Positions 6,014 through 13,061 are shown, counted from the stretch's first letter. The stretch is 15,958 bases of DNA from Actinomycetes bacterium (GCA_023424135.1 JAFAEH010000141.1:1-15958); one strand, 5' to 3'. Translations and numbers: made by a program. The notes: generated by a model not told the origin, from the sequence alone.

Positions 6014-6041
6014 AATTGTCATAATGCACATTATCGGCGCA
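6014..6041 (-). other. dif: XerCD chromosome-dimer resolution site dif
   Basis: Read on the minus strand, this 28-bp stretch is an 11-bp XerC-type arm (TGCGCCGATAA), a 6-bp centre (TGTGCA) and an 11-bp XerD-type arm (TTATGACAATT). The inner parts form the inverted repeat ATAATG/CATTAT. The classical E. coli dif has arms GGTGCGCATAA and TTATGTTAAAT around TGTATA, so inner arms, spacing and asymmetry all agree. The GCCGATAA and TTATG cores fit what I recall of actinobacterial dif sites. It is markedly AT-richer than its surroundings and lies between convergent genes (GNAT and HAD). Gene orientation flips around it. It would be where XerC/XerD, activated by FtsK, resolve chromosome dimers at the terminus. 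Only one copy is seen, with no inserted element beside it. Confidence 0.78.
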
Positions 6042-6072
6042 AGGCCGAAGCTGCTGACCTGCAGGAACGTCC

Positions 6073-6786
6073 TCATGAGGTCGGCGCGCTTGCGGCCGTG
6101 TGCCGCCCGTCGACCCCGTGCCCAGCGAGCTGGTCCAGCAGCGCATCGTGGCCATCGCCGACGGCCCAGTGGATCGCGGTCATGCCCGCCGCCCGCGCGG
6201 CCTCGACGTTGGCGGGCGTGTCGTCGACGAACAGGATCGACGCGGGTGACGCGCCGATGCGCCGGGATGTCTCGACGAAGAACCTCACGTCAGGTTTGAC
6301 GACGCCGAGGTCGTAGGAGTAGCAGCTCACGTCGAACACCGCGTCGTACCCCAGGGCCGCGCGCATGTGCTCCCCTCGTTCGCGCTCCTGGTTCGTCCCG
6401 AGGTGGACGCCGTACCCGTTGCGACGCAGCGCCTCGACGATCACGAAGGATTCCGGGACGCGTTCGATCCGAAGCCACACGTCGGCGTACACCTGTTCCG
6501 TCGGTGCCGTCACCCCGAACTCGCCGAGGATGGCCTCGAGGAACGGCAGGTACGCACCTCCGGCGCCGGCGAGCAGCGGCTTCTCGGCCTTCCACGCGCG
6601 GTGCAGCAGCTCGCGAGCACGATCCCCGACATGCTGTTCCATGGTGCCGTACCAGCCCACGTCGGGCGCGAGCTGGAGCACGCCGTCCGCGTCGAAGAGC
6701 ACGTGTCGGATGGCCGACGCCGCGACCCCCCGCGTGGAACCCGCCGTCGCCGCCTGGACACGAAAGAACTCCGCAGACGCGCTCAT
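6073..6786 (-). CDS. HAD-superfamily hydrolase (subfamily IA type)
   Basis: A 237-aa haloacid-dehalogenase-like phosphatase. Motif I is HVLFDADGVL (28-37) with nucleophile D32 and general acid D34. Motif II is LGTNQ (129-133), motif III lysine is K164 in GVVKPD, and motif IV is ILFVDDTPANVEAA (184-197) with D188/D189. A helical cap lies between motifs I and II at about 45-110. It probably dephosphorylates a small cytosolic metabolite; the substrate is unknown. The N-terminus is about 25 residues longer than in typical relatives, and the ATG at 6786 has no clear ribosome-binding site. A later start is possible, although no good candidate codon is seen before motif I. It is the first gene right of dif. 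Confidence 0.85.
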   Translation of the reverse strand: MSASAEFFRVQAATAGSTRGVAASAIRHVLFDADGVLQLAPDVGWYGTMEQHVGDRARELLHRAWKAEKPLLAGAGGAYLPFLEAILGEFGVTAPTEQVYADVWLRIERVPESFVIVEALRRNGYGVHLGTNQERERGEHMRAALGYDAVFDVSCYSYDLGVVKPDVRFFVETSRRIGASPASILFVDDTPANVEAARAAGMTAIHWAVGDGHDALLDQLAGHGVDGRHTAASAPTS

Positions 6787-7176
6787 GAGGCGTGATCGTC
6801 GCAGATCGCGACCCGCGCCCGCTTCCCGTTGCGCCCGTCCGCCGGACGCGACAGGTGGGAATCGGGCTCAGGCTGCCGACGACGTGGCGAGGCGGAACAC
6901 GCTGCTCCCGGTGCTGCGCGTCGAGGCGTCGGTCAGTGGATCTGCTCGACCTCGGACGACCGACCCCAGGCCGTGTCGGCCGTCACGGCGGTGACACCGG
7001 CGCGCCGGGCATCTGCTCACGATCCCACCGCAGGTATAGCGGTGGGATCGTGCTGCGGAGCGATCCGTTCCCCGGTCGACGTCCAGCCACCCACAGCCCT
7101 CGGCCCTGCGCGAACGGTTCACAGATCTGCTGGTCAGCGCCCCGCACGGCGGTCCGCGCGCCCAGGATCGTGACCC
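6787..7176. other. 390-bp gap between divergent HAD and hypothetical genes
   Basis: No coding frame here looks real on either strand, and I see no tRNA or insertion-sequence remnant. It contains one outstanding element, the perfect 14-7-14 inverted repeat at 7018-7052, and must hold the promoters of both flanking genes. Near the right end, CAGGAT (7163-7168) lies 8 nt before ATG 7177 and may be the -10 box of that gene. Confidence 0.5.
7018..7052. repeat. Perfect 14-bp inverted repeat with 7-nt loop
   Basis: CACGATCCCACCGC (7018-7031) is followed by AGGTATA and then by its exact reverse complement, GCGGTGGGATCGTG (7039-7052). There is no U-tract on either side. It lies in the middle of a gap between divergent genes, so it is not an ordinary end-of-gene terminator. 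It could be an operator, the end of an unannotated small RNA, or a cruciform or recombination target. Confidence 0.75.
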
Positions 7177-7629
7177 ATGGACGACGAGACGCGCGGACCC
7201 GGCTGGTTCGCACCCGGACCCGACGACGACCTCGCGGCGCTGCCTGAGGGCCCGGTGCGCGACGACCAGCACCTGCTCGAGGTGATGCTCGAGCTCGTCG
7301 GGCCCGAGCGCGCCGGTCCCCCGGCGCTGTGGCTCGTGCTGCTCGACGCGCACGGGGCCCTGCTGCCCGTGGTGCTTCCGCTGGTGGGCATCCCCTTGCG
7401 GCCCGACCCGGCCCAGGTGCGACAGGTGCTCGTCGCGCTGGGTGACGTCCTCGCGCACGAGGCGCCAGGCGGGTCGCTCGTCGCGGCCGTGGTCCGTGCG
7501 GCGGGCGGCGACCGCGGGAGCGTCGAGCGGGCCTGGGAGGAGGCGCTGCGCGTCGGTGCGGCCGACCGTGGCATGACGCTGCGCACGGTCCTCGCGATCG
7601 GCGAGCACCGTGCACGCGTGCTCACGTGA
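7177..7629 (+). CDS. Hypothetical protein (150 aa)
   Basis: A 150-aa open frame starting at ATG 7177. The product is soluble, acidic at the N-terminus (MDDETRGPGWFAPGPDDD) and rich in Leu, Val and Ala thereafter. It has alternating hydrophobic stretches such as PALWLVLLDAHGALLPVVLP and an apparently alpha/beta architecture. There is no signal peptide, cysteine cluster or nucleotide-binding loop. I do not recognise a named family. Codon pattern and clear third-position GC bias support a real gene. It may be leaderless, with CAGGAT 8 nt upstream. It runs against the general minus-strand direction on this side of dif. Its stop codon lies inside a palindrome and repeat cluster. Confidence 0.65.
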   Translation: MDDETRGPGWFAPGPDDDLAALPEGPVRDDQHLLEVMLELVGPERAGPPALWLVLLDAHGALLPVVLPLVGIPLRPDPAQVRQVLVALGDVLAHEAPGGSLVAAVVRAAGGDRGSVERAWEEALRVGAADRGMTLRTVLAIGEHRARVLT

Positions 7630-7658
7630 GCGCACGGTCGTGAGCGCACGGTGCTCAC
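7603..7658. repeat. Repeat and palindrome cluster at the gene end, probable terminator
   Basis: Two exact tandem copies of CGTGAGCGCACGGT lie at 7625-7638 and 7639-7652. They are flanked by GTGCTCAC at 7618-7625 and 7651-7658. The palindrome GCTCACGTGAGC (7620-7631) contains the TGA stop of the hypothetical gene. GAGCACCGTGC (7603-7613) and GCACGGTGCTC (7646-7656) are an 11-bp inverted repeat. It sits between convergent genes and could terminate transcription from either side. Confidence 0.6.
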
Positions 7659-7717
7659 CGACGCGGTGCGTCGCCCTGCGACGGCGCCCGCCGTCCGGGC
7701 GCGGTGGACCCGACCTG

Positions 7718-8671
7718 TCAGGCGGGACCGGGTGCGGCCTCGTCGATCGCGGCGAGCTGCTCGAGCGTGGGCTCCCACAGGGCCGCCGCCACGTTGGCGC
7801 GGACCTGCTCGGGCGTGCGTGCGCCGGAGATGATCGAGGCCACCGCGGGCTGCGCCGCCAGGCCGCCGAGCGCGAGGGTCGGCAGGTCGACGCCCCACGC
7901 GGACGCGAGCGCGGCCAGGGCGTCGATCCGGTCGAAGTCGGCAGCGGCCAGACGCTGCGGCATCCGGGACAGGCGCGTGCCCTCAGGGGCGGCCTCGCCG
8001 CGCCGGTACTTGCCGGTGAGCAGACCGGAGGCGAGCGGGACGTACGGCAGGAGGCCCACCCCGACGTGCTCCGCGGCGGGCACGAGCTCGGCCTCGGCCC
8101 CGCGGTCGAGCAGGTTGTACCGGTTCTGGGCGGAGACGAACGGTGTGGTGCCGGCCGAGCGGGCGGCCCAGTCGGCGTCGACGACCTGCCACGCGCTGAG
8201 GTTCGACGACCCGATGTAGCGCACCTTGCCCTCGACGACGAGCTCGTGCAGGGCCGCGAGGGTCTCCTCGACCGGTGTGGCGGCATCAGGTGCGTGCAGC
8301 TGGTACAGGTCGACGTGGTCGGTCCCCAGGCGCCGCAGCGACCCCTCGATCGCGCGTCGCACGTAGCGGCGCGAACCTCGCGCGTCCCAGTCGGCACCGT
8401 TGAGACCCCGCACGTCCATGCCGAACTTCGTGGCGATGACGACGTCGTCGCGACGCCCGCGCAGCGCCGCGCCGAGCAGCTCCTCGCTGCGTCCCGGCTC
8501 TCCCCCGTACACGTCGGCCGTGTCGAAGAACGTCACGCCGGCGTCGAGCGCCGCACCCACCACGTCGTCCACGCCGTCCGGGGCGAGCGTCGCGCCGAAG
8601 GTGTTGCATCCCAGGCCTGCCACGGACACGGTGAGACCACTGTCACCGAGTCGTCGGAACGTCATCGTCAT
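7718..8671 (-). CDS. Aldo/keto reductase
   Basis: A 317-aa TIM-barrel NADPH-dependent oxidoreductase. The catalytic tetrad is visible as D50 (FFDTADVYGG), Y55, K82 (VVIATKFG) and H126 (DLYQLHAPD). The cofactor-binding C-terminal region includes ASIISGARTPEQVRANV. Members reduce aldehydes and ketones in the cytosol; this one is closest to the YajO/Tas-like and general stress group, and its substrate is unknown. The start is ATG 8671, 6 nt behind the -10 box TAGGGT. MTF at 8665 is the alternative. It is divergent from rbpA across 221 bp and convergent with the hypothetical gene. Confidence 0.92.
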   Translation of the reverse strand: MTMTFRRLGDSGLTVSVAGLGCNTFGATLAPDGVDDVVGAALDAGVTFFDTADVYGGEPGRSEELLGAALRGRRDDVVIATKFGMDVRGLNGADWDARGSRRYVRRAIEGSLRRLGTDHVDLYQLHAPDAATPVEETLAALHELVVEGKVRYIGSSNLSAWQVVDADWAARSAGTTPFVSAQNRYNLLDRGAEAELVPAAEHVGVGLLPYVPLASGLLTGKYRRGEAAPEGTRLSRMPQRLAAADFDRIDALAALASAWGVDLPTLALGGLAAQPAVASIISGARTPEQVRANVAAALWEPTLEQLAAIDEAAPGPA

Positions 8672-8677
8672 GACCTC

Positions 8678-8683
8678 ACCCTA
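8678..8683 (-). promoter_or_regulatory. -10 element for a probably leaderless aldo/keto reductase mRNA
   Basis: On the minus strand TAGGGT is followed by GAGGTC and then ATG, so the transcript would begin at or beside the start codon. GAGGTC could alternatively serve as a ribosome-binding site if transcription starts further upstream. Confidence 0.5.
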
Positions 8684-8786
8684 GAGTGGACCACCCGGGT
8701 GAGAGCGCCCGCAGCGCCCCCGTCCGGCGCGCGCGTCGAGGCGCTTCCTGCCACAGTGGGTATTCACCAGACCTTCACCGCGGGCC

Positions 8787-8812
8787 GGAACATCGTCGTG
8801 CCGGGCTGCGTT
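8787..8812 (+). promoter_or_regulatory. SigR/SigH-type ECF promoter upstream of rbpA
   Basis: GGAAC (8787-8791) and GTT (8810-8812) are spaced by exactly 18 nt. The recognised consensus for Streptomyces SigR is GGAAT-N18/19-GTT, and SigE/SigH-type sigma factors use closely similar sites. In S. coelicolor rbpA is a known SigR target, which makes the match meaningful. The transcript would start near 8820. TTGACC (8811-8816) overlaps the -10 GTT, but I see no convincing principal-sigma -10 at the right distance. Confidence 0.55.
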
Positions 8813-8892
8813 GACCACCAGGAAGCAAGAACGATTCGACACACGTTCGGCGCGGCACGACCTGCCGGACCGACACGGCACGGAGGTCCACC

Positions 8893-9237
8893 ATGGCCAA
8901 CAGGTCCCTGCGCGGCATGCGCATCGGGTCCCACAGCATGGAGACCGAGGACGGCGTTGACTTCGCCCCCCGGCTCCAGGCGCACTACGACTGTCCGAAC
9001 GGGCACACGATCATCCTGCCGTTCTCGGTCGAGGCCGACGTCCCGGTCGTCTGGGAGTGCCGCTGCGGTGAGGAGGCCCTCCTGCGCGACGCGTCCAAGC
9101 CCGAGGTGAAGGCCGGCAAGCCGCCGCGCACCCACTGGGACATGCTCCTCGAGCGCCGCACGGTCGGTGAGCTGCAGGAGCTCCTCGACGAGCGTCTCGG
9201 GCTGCTGCGCGCAGGAAAGCTGCGCCGCAGCGCCTGA
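8893..9237 (+). CDS. rbpA: RNA polymerase-binding protein RbpA
   Basis: A 114-aa actinobacterial transcription factor that binds RNA polymerase and the principal sigma factor and stabilises the open complex. Present are the N-terminal tail (RSLRGMRIGSHS), the core domain (about 29-70) with C34, C56 and C58 as candidate zinc ligands, and the basic linker KAGKPPRT (73-80). The sigma-interaction helices follow: THWDMLLERRT (80-90) and GELQELLDERLGLLR (92-106). ATG 8893 has a strong ribosome-binding site, GGAGG (8882-8886), 6 nt upstream. METEDGVDFAPR and the C-terminal KLRRSA are typical of Micrococcales. The upstream ECF-type promoter suggests induction under thiol-oxidative or related stress. 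Confidence 0.97.
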   Translation: MANRSLRGMRIGSHSMETEDGVDFAPRLQAHYDCPNGHTIILPFSVEADVPVVWECRCGEEALLRDASKPEVKAGKPPRTHWDMLLERRTVGELQELLDERLGLLRAGKLRRSA

Positions 9238-9281
9238 GCAGCACCTGAGCGGGCGGCCGGCCCGCCCCGCCTCTCCCCCGC

Positions 9282-9315
9282 CGACGCCCCCGGTGCCCGC
9301 CGCCCGGGGGCGTCG
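9282..9315. terminator. Bidirectional hairpin between rbpA and lnt
   Basis: CGACGCCCCCGG (9282-9293) and CCGGGGGCGTCG (9304-9315) form a perfect 12-bp stem with a 10-nt loop, between the 3' ends of the convergent genes rbpA and lnt. There is no long U-tract, as is usual for terminators in high-GC actinobacteria. Confidence 0.7.
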
Positions 9316-9381
9316 TGCTGCCCGGGACGCGGCGTCCGGTCCGCGGGCGACGGTGCCGTCGCCCACCCGGTGCCCTGTCGC

Positions 9382-10950
9382 TCAGGCCGGCCCGTCAGGA
9401 CGTTCGTCGCGCCGTAGCCGCGCGGCGCCGACCATCCCCGCCAGGACGCCCCAGGCGCCCAGCGCGGCAGCTGTCAGAGCGGGCCAGTCCCCCGCACGCG
9501 TGGCCGGCGTGAGCGAGTCGCGCAACGGCAGGGACGCGACCATCTGCGCGGCCGTGAACAGGTCGGTGCGCTGCGTGACGACGCCGTTGGGCGCGATGAC
9601 GGCGCTGACGCCGACGGTCGAGATCTGGACGGTCGCACGGCCGTGCTCGATCGCACGCAGCCGGGACATGGCGAGCTGCTGGGTCGACTCGTCCGACCAG
9701 CCGAAGGACGCGTTGTTGGTCTGCACGACCAGCACCTCTCCCCCCTCGGTGACGGACTCGCGCACGATCGCGTCGTAGGCGACCTCGAAGCAGATCACGT
9801 CGCCCAGGACGACGGTGCGCTCCAGGCGCGGGACGTCGAGCGGCACGACGCCGGGCTCGGTGCCCGGCAGCATGTCCTGGGTCACGAGGTCGACGGCGCT
9901 GGAGAAGTGGCGCACGATCGAGCGCAGCGGGATGTACTCGGCGAACGGTGCCGGACGCTGCTTGGAGTAGGTCGCGACCGGTCCGACGCCTGGCTCCCAC
10001 AGGACCGCCGTGTTGTACCTGCCACCCGACTCGGGGTACTGCACGGTGCCGACGAGCATCGGCGCGTCGACCTCGCGGGCGACCCCGTCGATGAGGCCGG
10101 CAGCCTCGGCGTCGACCTGGGGGTCGATGTCCGTCCCGTTCTCGGGCCACAAGACGACGTCGAGCTCACCGGGCTCGACCCGGTCGAGCAGTGCGCGTGT
10201 GCCCGCCACGTGGTTGTCGAGGACCTGGCGTCGTTGCCCGAACGCGTCGAGGCGGCCGGGCTCGGGCACGTTGCCCTGCACCGCGCCGACCTGGAGCGTG
10301 CCCGTCTGCGCGACGGTGTCCAGGGGGATCACCAGGGAACCGAGCGTGATCGCGACCGCCGTGCCCAGCGCGCCGAGGGTGCGCACGAGCGCCACCTGGC
10401 CAGCGGCGAGCGTCGCACGGGCCAGCAGCACGCCCAGGGCCGCGACGACGGCGCTGAGCAGCGGTGTTCCTCCCAGCCACATGTACGACGCCAGCGGCGA
10501 GTCGGCCTGCGAGAACGCGAGCCGCCCCCAGGGGAACCCGCCGAACGGCCATGACGAGCGCAGCTCCTCGACCGCGACCCACAGCAGCACGAACGTCAGG
10601 AGCTGCCACCACCCGCTGCGCCACACGGCGTGCCCGCGGCGCGCCCACGCCCACGCGGCACCGAACAGCGCGACGTACGACGCCTCGAGCAGGCTCAGGG
10701 CCGCCCAGGGCACGGGTCCGACCGCGAGCCACGCCCACGTGATCATGGGCCCGAAGCACGTGAGTCCCCACACGAGGCCGACGAGGGCGTTCCACCGGGC
10801 GGAGTCGCGTCGCAGCGCGAGGTACAGCAGCGCGACCCCGAGGGGTGCCAGGACGCTCCAGCCCGGGTCGGGGAACGCGAGCCGGGTGAACCATCCCCCG
10901 GCCGCGGCAAGGACGAGCGTCAGCCAGCGGGCGGACGGCGGGACGGGCAC
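9382..10950 (-). CDS. lnt: Apolipoprotein N-acyltransferase
   Basis: A 522-aa membrane enzyme that adds the third acyl chain to the N-terminal cysteine of lipoproteins, using phospholipid as donor, on the outer face of the cytoplasmic membrane. The N-terminal half has about six hydrophobic segments (roughly 10-210). A CN-hydrolase domain (about 217-475) carries the triad E270 (WPENGTD), K330 (TYSKQRPAPF) and C387 (VICFEVAY), with the helper E338 in FAEYIP. A last membrane helix is at about 490-510. GTG 10950 is the start, 6 nt after the -10 box TAGCCT. Many actinobacteria have polyprenol-phosphate-mannose synthase (Ppm1) next to or fused with Lnt; here rbpA follows directly and no such gene is visible. 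Confidence 0.93.
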   Translation of the reverse strand: MPVPPSARWLTLVLAAAGGWFTRLAFPDPGWSVLAPLGVALLYLALRRDSARWNALVGLVWGLTCFGPMITWAWLAVGPVPWAALSLLEASYVALFGAAWAWARRGHAVWRSGWWQLLTFVLLWVAVEELRSSWPFGGFPWGRLAFSQADSPLASYMWLGGTPLLSAVVAALGVLLARATLAAGQVALVRTLGALGTAVAITLGSLVIPLDTVAQTGTLQVGAVQGNVPEPGRLDAFGQRRQVLDNHVAGTRALLDRVEPGELDVVLWPENGTDIDPQVDAEAAGLIDGVAREVDAPMLVGTVQYPESGGRYNTAVLWEPGVGPVATYSKQRPAPFAEYIPLRSIVRHFSSAVDLVTQDMLPGTEPGVVPLDVPRLERTVVLGDVICFEVAYDAIVRESVTEGGEVLVVQTNNASFGWSDESTQQLAMSRLRAIEHGRATVQISTVGVSAVIAPNGVVTQRTDLFTAAQMVASLPLRDSLTPATRAGDWPALTAAALGAWGVLAGMVGAARLRRDERPDGPA

Positions 10951-11415
10951 CGCGTCAGGCTACGTCACGTCACCGGGTGCGTCGGGCACGCCGTCCGCGG
11001 ACGGCCCGCGGGGCCGGTGGTCGTGGGCTCGGCACCGGGTCCACGACGTTGACCGCACGGCCGCTCCGACCGACCGGCCCGCGCGTCCTTCGTACCGGCC
11101 AGGACAGGTCCTGCCGTTCTCTGATGAACGCGCGGGCCCGGTCGGAGCTGAGGCCGTGCGGCACCGGTCAGTGGTTCGTGGGAGCCCCCTCCGGCGCCCG
11201 CAACGACGGGCCACTGCGAAACTACCCGCCTGAGGCGCGCTGTCAAGGGAACGTCGGGCCAGGTCAGGAGGATCGGTCCTGGTCAGCGGGTCCGGTTCGT
11301 CGGATCTCGCGCACTTCACCCGGCGTGTCGCCCGCGTGTCGCGATTCGACATGTCCCGGACGTTTCGCCGTCACGTCGGCGCCACCCGGATTTCACCCGC
11401 TCGGAGCAGCGCAGG
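10951..11415. other. 465-bp gap upstream of lnt
   Basis: I find no credible gene, tRNA or known riboswitch here. It contains the lnt -10 box at its left end and the inverted repeat CAGGAC-AG-GTCCTG (11100-11113). A related imperfect palindrome, CAGGA...TCCTG, lies at 11265-11281. GCGTGTCGC is repeated at 11323-11331 and 11334-11342, that is 11 bp apart. Codon-like periodicity seems weaker than in the flanking genes. Confidence 0.45.
10957..10962 (-). promoter_or_regulatory. -10 element for a probably leaderless lnt mRNA
   Basis: On the minus strand TAGCCT is followed by GACGCG and then the GTG start, giving the same 6-nt spacing as at the aldo/keto reductase gene. There is no ribosome-binding site, which supports leaderless translation and this choice of start. 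Confidence 0.5.
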
Positions 11416-13047
11416 TCACCCGAGGGTGTCGTGCAGCACGACGCCGTCGCGCACCGTCCGCAGGCAGATCGGCGCCGGCGCGTCCGCGGACAGGTCGGGC
11501 AGCAGCGGGCTGCCTGCGCGGGCGTCGGCGCTCCACGAGGACGTGCGCGAGGACTGCACCACGAGGTGCTCGGCGCGCCAGACCGCCAGGTGCGCGGGTG
11601 CACCGACGCGCAGCTCCCCGGCCCCGGTGTGGTCGAGCCCTGCGAGCCGCCACCCTCCGCGTGTCGCGGCCCGGAACGCGGCGCGTACCGAGATGCGCTG
11701 GTCCGGCTCGTGGTGTCCGGCCGCGGCCCGCACACCGCCCCACGGGTCCATCGCCGTCACGGGCGCATCCGATCCGAGGGCGAGCGGGATGCCCGCCGCG
11801 GCGAGGTCCGCGAACGGGTTGAGCGCGGCGGCTCGACCCGGTCCGAGGCGTGCCGCGTACATGCCGTCGGGGCCGCCCCACGCGGCGTCGAACGCGGGCT
11901 GCACCGACAGCCGCAGACCCAGCAGCACGAGCTGGGCCAGGGACGGCGCGTCGACCATCTCGGCGTGCTCGACACGGTGCCCGGCGGCCGCGATCGCCGC
12001 CGTCCCCTCGACGTCGGCCGCGGCACGCAACCCCAGCAGGAGCTCGTCGAGGGCGCGGTCACCGATGACGTGGAACGCGGCGTGCGTGCCCGCCCGGGTC
12101 ACGGCGGTGACGTGGTTCGCGATCTGCTCGGCCGTCAGGTACAGGTTCCCGGACGTGCCCGGGTCGTCGGTGTACGGGTGGCGCAGCGCCGCGGTGCGCG
12201 AGCCGATCGACCCGTCCACGTTGAGGTCCCCGCCGATGCCCGTCAGGCCGGGGACGTCGGCGAGCAGCGCGCGCGCGTCGTCGACCGTCACGCACGCCTC
12301 CGCGCGGTAGCCGACGACCAGCGGCAGCCCCGAGGCGGGATCGGCGGTCGTGGCGAGCAGCTCGCGCAGGCCGGCCCGGGTGTCGACGTGGGGGGCGGAC
12401 TGCTCGTGCAGCGCGACCACGCCCGCCGCGGCCGCGCGTGCCAACGTCTCGCGGTACAGGACGCTGCGCTCGTCGGGCGCGACCGCCCGGGCGACCTCCC
12501 GCGCCGCGTGGTGCGCGGCGCCCTCGACGCGTCCGTCGTCCGACCAGCCGGGCAGGTCCCGCAGCCCCGCGAGGTCGGCCAGCGCGCTGGACACGACAGC
12601 CGAGTGCACGTCGACGCGTGCGAGGTAGACCGGCAGCCCCTGTCCGGCCGCGTCGAGCTCGGCACGGGTCGGCGGGCGCCCCTCGGGCCAGGCGCGCTCG
12701 TCCCACCCGGTCCCGTGCACGGGGCGACGGTCGCCTGCGGCGCGCGTGGACGCGACGTGCGCCACGGCGGCCAGCACGTCCTCCAGGCCCCGCGCTCCCC
12801 CGGCGGCGCCCAGGTCGAGCCCGTGCGCGGCGATGCCGCTCTCGAGGACGTGCACGTGCGCGTCGACGAACCCGGGTGCCACGAGCGCACCGTCGAGCTC
12901 GACGACCTCGTCCACGCCGGCCACGAGGCCGTCGGCGGTGTCGTCGGAGCCCATCCACGCGATCGTGCCGTTCTCGACGAGCAGGGCCTCCGCGAACGGG
13001 TCGGCGGGTGAGTGCACGACACCGTGCCGGTACAGGGTCGAGGTCAC
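11416..13047 (-). CDS. YtcJ-like metal-dependent amidohydrolase
   Basis: A 543-aa protein of the amidohydrolase-3/YtcJ family. The metal-binding HxH motif is AHVHVLESG (H64, H66), and HRVEHAEM and LGSDAPVTAMDPWGG in the second half supply further metal ligands and the catalytic aspartate. N- and C-terminal beta-sandwich pieces flank the TIM barrel, with AVWRAEHLVVQ near the end. The reaction is probably hydrolysis of a C-N bond in an amide, cyclic imide or formamide; the substrate is unknown. The start is set at GTG 13047 (MTSTLYRHGVV), 8 nt behind the -10 box TATCGT, because the open frame further upstream to 13086 runs through the promoter. It lies 75 bp downstream of helY on the same strand but seems to have its own promoter. 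Confidence 0.88.
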   Translation of the reverse strand: MTSTLYRHGVVHSPADPFAEALLVENGTIAWMGSDDTADGLVAGVDEVVELDGALVAPGFVDAHVHVLESGIAAHGLDLGAAGGARGLEDVLAAVAHVASTRAAGDRRPVHGTGWDERAWPEGRPPTRAELDAAGQGLPVYLARVDVHSAVVSSALADLAGLRDLPGWSDDGRVEGAAHHAAREVARAVAPDERSVLYRETLARAAAAGVVALHEQSAPHVDTRAGLRELLATTADPASGLPLVVGYRAEACVTVDDARALLADVPGLTGIGGDLNVDGSIGSRTAALRHPYTDDPGTSGNLYLTAEQIANHVTAVTRAGTHAAFHVIGDRALDELLLGLRAAADVEGTAAIAAAGHRVEHAEMVDAPSLAQLVLLGLRLSVQPAFDAAWGGPDGMYAARLGPGRAAALNPFADLAAAGIPLALGSDAPVTAMDPWGGVRAAAGHHEPDQRISVRAAFRAATRGGWRLAGLDHTGAGELRVGAPAHLAVWRAEHLVVQSSRTSSWSADARAGSPLLPDLSADAPAPICLRTVRDGVVLHDTLG

Positions 13048-13055
13048 ATCTGCCC

Positions 13056-13061
13056 ACGATA
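13056..13061 (-). promoter_or_regulatory. -10 element of the amidohydrolase gene
   Basis: On the minus strand TATCGT lies 8 nt before GTG 13047, with no ribosome-binding site between, which suggests leaderless or nearly leaderless transcription. Confidence 0.45.

Noticed and set aside
4327..6015. Long minus-strand open frame (562 codons) over the MBL, acidic-protein and GNAT genes
   Set aside because: It is an antisense shadow in GC-rich DNA: composition is Arg/Ala/His-rich and low in complexity, it has no recognisable domain, and the plus strand carries clear families.
6042..6072. Mobile element integrated at dif
   Set aside because: Only one dif copy is present and the flanks are ordinary chromosomal genes without integrase, toxin or phage genes.
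7610..9109. Plus-strand open frame (499 codons) antisense to the aldo/keto reductase
   Set aside because: The minus strand has the full catalytic tetrad of the reductase and the plus frame shows no domain; it also overlaps rbpA in another frame.
11122..11400. Plus-strand open frame starting MNARARSELRP in the gap before lnt
   Set aside because: No ribosome-binding site, no recognised family, and it runs on into the antisense of the amidohydrolase.
11431..13011. Plus-strand open frame (526 codons) antisense to the amidohydrolase
   Set aside because: Shadow of a conserved metal-dependent hydrolase; no motif and biased composition.
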